A stretch of 64,000 nucleotides of DNA from Calvatia gigantea (Eukaryota; Basidiomycota; Agaricomycetes; Agaricales; Lycoperdaceae): assembly GCA_025093985.1 (NCBI GenBank), contig JACAAK010000001.1, positions 2,170,001-2,234,000 on the forward strand, given 5' to 3'. The notes beneath the pieces were generated by a model, which was not told where the DNA came from, ran no database searches, and saw only the letters and a list, made by a program, of their open reading frames with translations. Made by a program: the position numbers and the translations under genes. Positions 46,489 through 56,393 of the stretch are shown here, one piece after another (within the stretch, counting starts at the first letter, position 1; each line of letters begins with the position of its first letter).

Positions 46489-48211
46489 ATGCCTCCTCTT
46501 CTCGTCTGTTCAAGCCGACAAGTCCTCCTCCCGGACACCGACGTCCTCCAGCCGGCAACACTCATCATCAATACATTGTCCGGAAGGATCGTTGACATCC
46601 GGGTGGGGCAAAATTCAATACATGATCTCAAACCTCATCTACCGTCAGAGAGCGAAATCACTTGGATTGATGCCGGGCATAAAGTCGTCCTCCCGGGGTT
46701 GGTTGAGTGAGTATGCTCCTTTTTGTGGCGTAGGTCATCAAAGAACACACATTTTTCGTCTTCTAGTGCCCATGTCCACCTCAATGAGCCCGGACGGACG
46801 GAGTGGGAGGGGTTTTGGACGGGAACGTGCGCAGCAGCTTTAGGCGGCGTCACGACCGTCATCGATATGCCGCTCAACTCGATACCGCCGACGACAACAG
46901 TTAATAACTTTTTGGTGAAAAGGCGAGCAGCGCAGGGACAGTGTCATGTCGATGTTGGATTTTGGGGAGGGGTCGTTCCAGGCAATCAGGTAATGTTATC
47001 TCGTCGAGCAAGAGACTGTGGATTTGTTGAATTGATTGATCAATTGGTGACTGTTTCCGGGTACGCCATAGAATGATCTTGGTCCTCTGATTGATGTTGG
47101 CATAAAGGGTTTCAAATGTTTCCTCATTGAGAGTGGCGTGGATGTGAGGAAAATTCCTGCTAACAATCGGCCGGCAGACAGGGAACTGACATCGTTCTTG
47201 GACAGGAGTTTCCATGCGTGGGCGAGAGGGACGTCGAACTCGCGATGCAAACACTTCAGGTAACAGAATTCAGTTAGATGATAAAACCATGATCAAGAAT
47301 AATCAAATGTTGATGAATAGGGGCGATCAGGCGTTCTTCTTTTCCACGCCGAACTGGCGAGGGCAGAGGAGAAAATAGATGACATACATGACAAAGAAGA
47401 CCCAACACTTTATTCGACTTTCCTGAAATCAAGGCCACCGAAGCTCGAGGAGGATGCAATCCGTTTTGTCATAGAGACGCAACGGAAGTGCCCACAATTA
47501 CGATGTCACATTGTGCACCTTTCCGCGTCTGATGCACTTCCTTTGATACGGCAGGCAAAGGCCGAGGGTCTGAACTTGACCGTGGAGACGTGCTTCCATT
47601 ACCTCTGTCTCTCAGCCGAAGATATTCCCGACAGCCATCCGGAATTCAAGTGTTGCCCACCCATCAGAGAGCAGGAGAACAGAGATTTGCTATGGGAGGC
47701 CCTGAAGGACGGAACGATTGACTGCGTAGTATCTGATCATAGCCCGTGTGTGGCAGAACTGAAGAAACTTGAAGAAGGTGATGTCATGAGTGCGTGGGGT
47801 GGAATCAGCACACTTGGGCTTGGTCTGAGCCTCTTGTGGACGGAAGGCCGGAAGCGCGGGGTGTCTTTGAGTAAGATTCTGGAATGGACGAGTCGGCGGA
47901 CTGCGCTTCATGCGGGCATTGGCGACAGGAAAGGCCAGCTGAAGGTAGGGTACGACGGAGACATCGTTCTGTGGGACAGCGAGACTAAATTTGAGGTGGA
48001 TCGAGTGGAACAACTATTTTGGGTCATCACTGACAAGTATATTGGACGTCAGGTCACACGGCAGGCATTGGGTTTCAAGAATAAGGTAACACCGTACGTA
48101 GGACAGGAGCTGCAAGGCGTTGTTGAGCAGACGTATGTACGAGGAAAGCTGGTGTATGACCGCGCAGGAGGAGGCAGCATGGTAGGGGCACCGCAGGGAA
48201 TATTTCTGTAA
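46489..48211 (+). CDS. DAL1: Allantoinase (DAL1 type)
   Basis: Allantoinase hydrolyses allantoin to allantoate in purine degradation, letting the fungus use purines as nitrogen source. The protein begins [20 protein letters not shown] and carries the amidohydrolase metal motif [17 protein letters not shown], with the HxH ligands. Then come [18 protein letters not shown] and [13 protein letters not shown]. An intron leads into [20 protein letters not shown], with the lysine expected to be carbamylated, and later [19 protein letters not shown]. The final part reads [29 protein letters not shown] with the catalytic-site Asp, and [16 protein letters not shown]. It ends [13 protein letters not shown]. 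All key zinc-site residues are present. The next gene begins only 105 bases after the stop. Confidence 0.92.
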
Positions 48212-48315
48212 ATGTACAAGTAATACTGTAGTACGAAATTCGCACGTGTGGACTTGCAGGAAGCCATTCCTTTCTCCTTTATCAAGCCCGTTTGGGGCTC
48301 TGCTCCTTATCGTCC

Positions 48316-50597
48316 ATGATACCCCTTCTTCCCCTCCTTCTGGCAGCACAAGCCGCTGCATACATCCCAGCCTCTCCAACAAACTCAAGCCAGGATGCTA
48401 TTGCCGGCGGTCTCAATATGACCGACATTTCTAAGCTTCGTCTGCGCTGGTACTCCGACGGGTCCGTCTTTTTATTCATGCATATGTGTTCTGCTCTCAT
48501 GACCCCAAAGCAACTATATGGAAAATGTATCATATCAGCTCGCCGGCAATGGAAGCCAGGGAATCAGCAAAGTATGCTTCTCCTGTTGGCCATTTATTCT
48601 TTCCTCCCGTTGTTGATCATTGGAGCTCTCCAGGGCATTCTCATCCATTTCTCAGAAGAATCAGTCAACGAGTTTACCCCGCCAAGTCAGCTCACTTATA
48701 CAATTCCAATCCAGACTGCTAATAGAAATCCAGCCTCGGCGCCCTGGATCGCAATGGTCTCCTGTGATGCCAACGCAACCGACGCCTCGATGGAGGTCGA
48801 TATATTTACTTTAGCACGCGACAAAGGCGCAGTTGCTGCCGTGCGTCCATTCGCTGTCGCCACCAACATCTTCTGCTGATCATAACTGTTTTCACCCCTA
48901 CAGCTGTTATACTCCCTCCACTCTTTTGCCTGTGTAATCAACCCCGAATACGCTGATCCCACCACATTCGATCAGGTCTTCGACATTTTCTCAACACAGA
49001 GCAAAACTAGCGCACACCTCATCGACTACCAGTTTGGCCAGCTCACACCTACGAACACCAGCATCTCAAAATATGACTCCCAGCGCCTGAATGAAACAGC
49101 AGATGCCGTTAAGGATTCCATTGAGAGAGGCTATGCAACACAACCTGGGTTTCTCTATGCTGTCTTGCGTGCGTACAATGCTACCGGGGATGCCGATGAT
49201 CCTATCATCACTGATGGGAATGGTGGGAGTTCAAACACGGGCCGTTCCAGTTCAAGTAATACTGCTCTCGCGATGTGAGTTTTGGCCTCCTGTCCTTCTT
49301 GACCATCACCGCTTCGTGCAGTGGGGCGCCCGGGTTACTAATGCGGCATGGATTCTTCCCCTTTTGCTAGGATAATACTGTACGCCATCACAGGTTGCGT
49401 TTCTGCTCTCTTCTGTGTCGTGATCATTTCTGGTGTAAGCCCCATTCTTCATGCTCATCTTATATTGCCGGCTAACGGCTTATCCTGTCTCATTTACAAT
49501 CATTGCCCGAGTAGGCTATTCGAGCAGTACGGCATCCTGAGCGGTACGGGCCGCGGGCTAGAATAGGCTTGGATGGCTCACCCCAAGGCCGTGCGAGGGG
49601 TCTCACGCGCGCTATATTAGATACCTTCCCAATCGTCAAATTTGGGGGAGGAACTGGCAACGGTGAGGGTGGTTCAGGAGCGGGCACCGGCGGAGGAGAC
49701 TCCACTAAGGACGTTGAAGCTCAGGAGCTCACACAATGGGAAGTTGTCGATCAGACAATGGCAAAGAGGGAGAGTGCACTCATGACCAGAAACGGGGAAC
49801 AAACTGCACCACCATCAATGGACGCTGCGGCAGCGAAGACCTCTGATCAGGGGCTTGTTAGGACTCCCACTGCTCCACCCACCTCATTAAGTTCAAATTC
49901 GAAACCTGGCACCTCAAGAGTTGGCCCCTACTCAGAAGACCGAGGAGAAGGACCCTCGTCGCCAGCAGCCGTTACATCTCCGCCACCTCCCCAGAATCTG
50001 GATCCGCAGGATACCGTTCCCATTCGAGCGGATCTGAGTCCTGAAGCAATGGGTCGTGCCACGTGCCCCATATGCATCATCGACTTCCAGGAAGGTGACG
50101 ATATCAGAGTATTACCTTGCGAGGGGAAGCACCGATTCCACCCGCAGTGCGTTGACCAATGGTTGTTGGAGCTGTCGAGTTCTTGTCCAATTTGTCGGCA
50201 AGGTGTGTTAGCTTTGTTAACTGCTCATCGTCACACACTCTCTCAACCGCCTTAAGATTTCCTCGCTCTTGCAACTATCCTATCACACGAAGACGAGAGG
50301 GAGAGCCAAGATCTCGGTGTGGATGGCCTCTACCCGGATTACCCAGACAGGGAGCACCATCATCAACAACACCAAACCCTGAGCTCTCGACGCCCAGGCT
50401 TGATGACATCTGCTCATGGAAACAATCGCTTCTCGAAGTACCTGCGCTTTGCGACAGGCCGGCGCCATCGACGTCAGCAGCAAGAGCAGGAAGAGGAACA
50501 ACAAGGACACCAAGGACAACAAAATCGACAGGATGGATCGGGTTCTCCTGTCCTACACACAGATGGCAGCTCAACTGCGATGTACCACGGGACATAG
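48316..50597 (+). CDS. PA-TM-RING-H2 ubiquitin ligase (RNF13/RMR-like)
   Basis: A type I membrane E3 ligase of the endomembrane system. A signal peptide (MIPLLPLLLAAQAAAY) is followed by a lumenal region resembling a protease-associated domain (ESVNEFTPPSQLTYTIPI; ASAPWIAMVSCDANATDASM; VINPEYADPTTFDQVFDIFS). One transmembrane segment (IILYAITGCVSALFCVVIIS) lies near 49380. A long Gly/Ser/Pro-rich linker precedes a complete RING-H2 domain: CPICIIDFQEGDDIRVLPCE, GKHRFHPQCVDQWL and SSSCPICRQ. An intron after the RING (about 50204-50251) leads to DFLALATILSHEDERESQ and a Gln/His-rich tail that ends at 50597. The C3H2C3 ligand set is intact. The substrate is unknown. Confidence 0.9.
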
Positions 50598-51604
50598 TGA
50601 GCCTTGGTGACATGTGTTCTCTCCAATCATTCCCCTTTCCTCCGTATGATTTGTTTTTTGCTTGAGTTTCCACGTCTGTACCTTACCTCTCAGTTTTTTT
50701 CGCGTTTCAGTCCTTTGTCCATTACCCCACGTACCACAATTACCCTTTCTTTATTCACCCATTCCGCTCCTTTTCGTTCCCTGAAACAGTCACATCCCGT
50801 CACCGCATATGTACACGACAATTTTCGCCCCCAAGCCCATCACTTGTGTAGGACTCTATTTCAGCTTTTCAATCCAGTCCAACTATGACCTATTATATCC
50901 GCAGACTCTTCACGACTCCGCTTCATATATGTTTCCTAAATTTTGTCTTATTGTATGGCATAGCACAACCACCTTTCCAATTCGTCTTCTACTCTCCTGA
51001 CCTTCCCTTTCTTAGTCAGACGCGGTGTATATTTCGGATCCACGGAATTTTGTGAAACTAAACGCTCCTTAGCACCCAATAAACTCATAACTCGACTCAA
51101 CCAACCTATTTCCCGGCAGTCTTGGACACCAACTTATATTTCGGAGTTTTAGTATGACATACCGCAGCACCTTTTATCCAGGAGGGCCTCTTGGGAGGCA
51201 GCTATGATACTGGCATCCCGAGTACTTGATCTAATCAATAGGTCCACATCAATAACCAGGTCTTGGAAGACCCTGGGATCTCTTCCATGCACAGATATAA
51301 AATTTCGAGCATTCTTGTGGGGCGAGTGATAAAAGCCGGTAACCACCAATCATTAATGCAAGATGGTCACTTGCTCAGCTGATGATGCGCTGGAGATCGG
51401 GAATCACTACGTGATGAGGCTAGCTATGATATATGAGTTCGCAAACCCCTCAGCTGAGCCAGCGAGTGGTATTTAAACATAGTGTAGGTTGATACCCCCG
51501 GCCTCCCTCACGTCGTCATGGACACAAACTTTGTGAGAGCAGCAGGTTCAGACAATGTCAATATCAGTACGACCGAACAGATCTCTAGCATGCTCTAATA
51601 CATA
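50598..51604. other. Gene-free stretch of about 1 kb
   Basis: Between the convergent 3' ends of the RING ligase and the Josephin gene. C/T-rich in the first half, presumably untranslated regions. Small frames at 50604-50888 and 51149-51349 have no family similarity. Confidence 0.5.
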
Positions 51605-53579
51605 CTACAAACCAAAACGTGCCAACCTTGCCTTCCTAATCTCATCGATGCTGGGAGGTGCACCCCGTTCCTCTTGCACAGATACACCAGTCATTTCCGA
51701 AGCGCCATCATCGTCGTCGTCGTCACCACCATCACCAGATTCCTCAGTTTCTGAGCGCCACTTTTCGCCCACTTCTATCTTGTTTTGATCGTTGTTTTTA
51801 GCCTTCTCACTAACTGCGGCCAAACCTTCCGCTCTGTGAGGAGGCCTCGAAGTTTCTAGGTGCGATGGCCCATCCTGCGTCAAGGGTTTCCACCCAGGAG
51901 GAACACTCTCGAGAGAAGCTTTGAGTGCTGCTTGAAGTTCCGAATCTTCATCATCGTAATTGCGATACCCCGACCCGAAGTTATTGAAGGGAACTGATGC
52001 TGCACCGATTCCTCTATCAAGTAGCGGGGGTTCGTCTGAGTTAGGTAGATTCTGCTGCGCATTCCGGTCCAGTACCATAGCCTCGCTCTCGACGATTGCC
52101 CTTCTAAGTTGCTCCTCATCTTCTTCCTCCTGCCTTCTGCGCTCCATCCGTCTCGCTCCCTCTTCGGGAGTCAGTCCATCTACTGACTGCAGTTCCCGGT
52201 GTACATACTCCTGCTGCTCCCGCATGCGCTGGAGGAGCACCCGATTGCGTTCCATGCTTGCTGCAACCGGGTCCGCGTCGGCGTGACCGGGTATGTTTGG
52301 CCACTGCGGGGCCTGACTCGGGCTAAGCGGTATAAACCTACTAGTTGGATTCGAATATGACTGTGACGGGGTGTCGTCGGCAAGTGCCAGAGGGATAGCG
52401 GAAGAGCTTGAAGATTCGTGAATGTGTGAACCATAACCTTCCCGGCTTTCCAGTGAAGCCTGAAGGGCGGCCTGGAGCTCATAGTCTCCATCCTCGATGC
52501 CCTCACCGCCTCCAGCACCCTTTGCAAAATCAAGTGAGCCACTGTTCCCGGGGACATTTCTCGAAGCCCCTGAAACGTTAAGGTTACGTTTCGTGGCATT
52601 GTGTAAACTAGATGGGTTGGCGGGCCGAACCTCAGGCAAGGTGGCAGCTACATTATCGGCTTCAGTCCGAGAAAGAGCAAGTGGTTTCGAAGGATCCGCT
52701 TGCGTCACAACAAAAACAGAATAACCTGACATTCTCAACCATTATGAGTCCACCTGTGTTAATACACATACTCACCTTCAGTCTCTGCTTGCTGCAGCAC
52801 CATTCCAAGATACAACTTCCCGACCCATTCAGGCGCTGCCAAAAATGAATTAAGATTGAACCAGTGACCTTGGCCCGCATCTTCGTCGATATTGGCTGAC
52901 GCATGTCCAAAACGCCGTAGGGTAAACCAATGTTGGTCCAAGTTGAGGATAAAGGCTAACTGGTTACTGTGATTATTTCTTAGTGCTTGTGAGGGTCGAG
53001 CAACATGAATAAGGGCGCACTGTGGGCGATCTTGGTAAGGACGCATAGCGTTGCTACGCCACCTCACCAAACTAGCACGGTAGAAATGAGATGTAGCATC
53101 TACAGTATTGACAAATAAAGGAATCCTTACTTGAGTCCCCAAACCTCAATTGCTGCTTCCACTACTTGCACAGAGAAAAAACCTGCGGAATTACATCAAC
53201 GAAACAACCGGCGGTTGTACTTATGGTTGCTTACCAGTATCGTCCATGTTCTTGCTCCCACTCCGTCCACCTGTAGTGTTGTATTGTTCTTCTAGCAGAT
53301 CCAGATTTCGAGCGATCTCTGATAGATCAGGCGCGGAGAACTTGAGAAAAAACCGACAAAGTGAGTAAATGTGAAGAGATACAAGTTTCATGAAGAAACA
53401 CACGTAGGCTCCTTCTGTAAATTGCATGGAATATAAATAAGCCCGTCCAAACTAGACAATCACCCGGGAGGGGCAAACGCACGAAGAAGCGAGTTCAACG
53501 CATGTTGAGCACAAAGCATCGACCCCGATTCTTGTTTCTCGTGATAAATCATAGATATGAGCTCCTGGAGTTCAGACAT
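51605..53579 (-). CDS. Ataxin-3-like Josephin-domain deubiquitinase with UIM motifs
   Basis: Josephin deubiquitinases trim ubiquitin chains in protein quality control. Exon 1 reads MSELQELISMIYHEKQE, then GSMLCAQHALNSLL with the catalytic Cys. A short 11-nt exon (AAGGAGCCTAC) leads to LSEIARNLDLLEEQYN. Then come GFFSVQVVEAAIEVWGLK and AFILNLDQHWFTLRRFG with the catalytic His, and GHWFNLNSFLAAPEWVGK with the Asn. Downstream are three ubiquitin-interacting motifs: DYELQAALQASLESR, EEQLRRAIVESEAM and DSELQAALKASLESVP. The C-terminus reads EIRKARLARFGL. There is no polyglutamine tract. All catalytic residues are visible, so the enzyme should be active. The domain order matches ataxin-3; that this is the fungal orthologue is inference. 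Confidence 0.92.
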
Positions 53580-54045
53580 GACGAGATATTTGGAGGGGTT
53601 GGGGTAAGCAGCTAAAGTCGTGTGTCTTGGCAAGCTCAATTAGTGAGACGCGTTCGCGTACTTTGTGGTGAATGGCACGTGCCTTACATACATATTAACC
53701 TGTTAAAAGTCATAATCTGTCCGAGGACGTGAGGTAACAAGCTGATCGATGGTCCAAGGTTGTCTATAAATGTTTCAAGAAGATGTGTGAGGCAGGGCAT
53801 ACGTAGTACTGAAGAGCCTGTTTCATTTTGAAAGGTGCTCGGAGCGTGAACTCTACGCAATATGCCCTGATCTCTTCAAACCAGACCCACAGCGCTCCCA
53901 TCCGCGTGGGCACTACACGGTCGACTCGGGTCCCCACAACCAGCCCTCTTGAATTTGTTTTATCATTTATCACACGATAGACTTCTCAAGTCGCACTTGG
54001 GATGTTTAGTGATTAAGGATTAATGATTTTTTGAATCAGAGGTCT
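53580..54045. other. Gene-free stretch before the GH78 pseudogene
   Basis: About 465 bases. No exon for the missing 5' part of the GH78 copy (signal peptide and N-terminal domain) could be found here, although both strands were read. Confidence 0.5.
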
Positions 54046-56012
54046 TGCCAGCTTCCGCGACCCTCGGGTCCCGGCGGCTTTCGTTACTTGACTCTCGTCA
54101 CCAGGTCCATCAGGATAACAGATGTAGGGGTAGGAGAACACCTTCATGCCGCACTGGGACAATCTCCGTGCATACACAGGTTATTTCTCAACTAAGGACT
54201 TGCACTTCCATGATCCCGATTTCTTAACAAAATTGTGGTACTCGGGGGCATACACTGTGCAAACGAATACAATCGACTCCCCCCAGGCGCGGCAGTTTCC
54301 TTACCCCGAGCCAAAAGGTACCTTCGTTCCTTCCAAAATTCGGTCCTGGGGCTCATGGAAGATAGGCTGGGCAAATAATGCTACAGGTGGTCCAGTCACC
54401 GGACCTATCCTTGTAGACGGCGCCAAGCGGGATCGGTATGTCTTCAACTATTCACAGGCAGTGGTGAAAATCTGACCACGCAAATAGAACTGTATGGCCA
54501 GGTGAAAATTAGTTCGTCATCAAAGCACAACCAGCTCACGCACATCCCTTCCAGGCGACCTGAGAATCTCTACTCACACAGAACTAGTAGCCCTCAATGA
54601 CCTTCTTCCAAGTCGGAATGGTCTCCTTGTCATGTTCTCAACCCAGGACCCCGCCACGGGCGCGTTGCAGTATTCTGGCCCCCCCATCAACGCCCAGGGT
54701 AGTGATGCCTACATTGCTTGGTCGCTTATAGGTACGCATAACGTATACCTGTACACTGGCGACCTCGATCTCGTTAGAACGGTCTGGCCCAACTACACGA
54801 AGGCGCTCGCATTTTTGGAGGGTCAGATGGACGATACTGGAATGGCGAATGTCCCTGTGGAGTTCTCGAATAACTGGGGTCGGGATGGAGGGCAAGGTCA
54901 CAATTCCGCTGCCAATGTGCTCCTTTACCGTGTCAGTTTGTTATTCCGTAACACCCAAAATCTTTGTTCACGAGCTAGTTCTAGGCGCTTGTTACAGGTT
55001 CAGAACTAGCAACTTTTTTGGGTGACACAGAGCTCGCCGGTGCATATGCTGCCAATGCAAGTGCCCTGAAGGATACCATCAATAACGTCCTTTGGGATGA
55101 CAGCGCAGGCATGTACCGCGACAATGAGACAACGACACTGCGTCCTGTGGACGCCAACTCTCTTGCTGTTTTATTCAATGTAACCCAGACACAGGAGCAG
55201 AACAAGGCTATCAGCGAGGGCCTAACTCACTTTTGGACTGATATCGGGCCCATCAGCCCTGAGCTCAAGGACACGATCATCCCATTTATTGGTGGTTTCG
55301 AGGTAAGCCACGCCCTGATATGAAACAAGTCTCTTCTAACAGACTATAGCTACGCGCCCACTTCATCGCTAGAGAAGGAGAAAGAGCTTTGGATTTAATG
55401 CACAAAGGTAAGGATTACACCCCCCTACACACTGTCAGTCACTCACAACCTACAGAGGTAGATGTTTAATACTATCCAATTGCACGCGTCCTCTAACACC
55501 ATAAAGTGGGGTTACATGCTTTCTACTAACCTCTCTGTGCAATCAGCCCTCCTTGAGGGATTCACTGGGAACGGGTCTCTCGCGTTCGTCAGGTTTACAC
55601 TCCTTCTCTAATCATCTTGATAGGTATCGCGCCGCAGAAGGCTATAATTTTGATCAGTCTGATATTAGCCACAGCCACGGTTGGGCAACAAGGGCCAACT
55701 TCCGCACTCACTTTCCACGTACTTGGGATAACCCTCATGTCAACCCTCGGACGGACATGGAAGATCGCTCCCGTACTCAGTGATCTTGAATCAGCTGAAG
55801 GTGGGTTTGAGACTGGCCTTGGGTGGTTTGGTGTCAAGTGGCGTGTGGAAGGGGATCGGTTGACGGTGGAAATTTCAACACCAAAGGATACTTCTGGGAT
55901 AGTGGAGTTACCTGGTATAGGTCCAGTTCAAACTGACAGGAGTATTGCAGAAGGTGACGGAGGTATTGGACTGGATGGAGGAGACCACGTTCTCACGAGA
56001 AGTCTCGCCTAG
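54046..56012 (+). pseudogene. Truncated, frameshifted GH78 alpha-L-rhamnosidase-like copy
   Basis: Six-hairpin glycosidase of the GH78 type, closely similar to the intact gene downstream. The readable part begins only at GGFRYLTLVT, so the signal peptide and the first 130 or so residues are missing. A 1-base insertion near 54133 shifts the frame between IRITDVGV and NTFMPHWDNLRAYTGYF. After that, exons run well: FHDPDFLTKLWYSGAYTVQT, DGAKRDR, a 14-nt exon ending in TVWPG, STHTELVALNDLLPSRNG, AYIAWSLIGTHNVYLYTGD and TDIGPISPELKDTIIPFIGG. A 2-nt exon (55456-55457) is needed to reach WGYMLSTNLS. A second insertion, near 55691, shifts the frame in the C-terminal beta domain (GWATRANF versus GPTSALTFHVLG). 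With both shifts and the truncated start it is probably not functional. Confidence 0.75.
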
Positions 56013-56393
56013 TTCTTTGTGTGTGGATTGCTTTGAGATGATGGATGACTGTCCAGCATCGTTGGGAAATCTACATTACGAGGTGCTGTCTGGCAGCCAC
56101 CACTCGTTCTTCTCGTTTCGCACGTATGACTCATTCGAATTATCGAAGGACCCTCACTTGGTTTCCAATTTATAAATGGAAGAAAAAACGGCCTCACGTT
56201 CTACTTCATGAGAAATCTAACGTAGTTGTATGGGTCCGGTTTCACGTATATGGGGAAGAGGTCCTTCCCTTCGATCCATGTGATGAGTTTAAATATCTTC
56301 CAGAAGTCCTAGCGTGGGCTATGATGTCGGGTATGACGTCCAACGAGTCGGTTATATACCCTCTTACCATGTTATGCGTGGCGAAACACGAAG
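56013..56393. other. Spacer and promoter of the intact GH78 gene
   Basis: About 380 bases. TATATA at 56353-56358 lies 36-41 bases before the start codon and could be a TATA box. A 245-codon frame crossing this region is not supported by family motifs. Confidence 0.4.
56353..56358 (+). promoter_or_regulatory. TATA-like element of the intact GH78 gene
   Basis: GGTTATATACC centred at about 56355, close to the start codon at 56394, so the 5' UTR would be very short. Confidence 0.4.
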
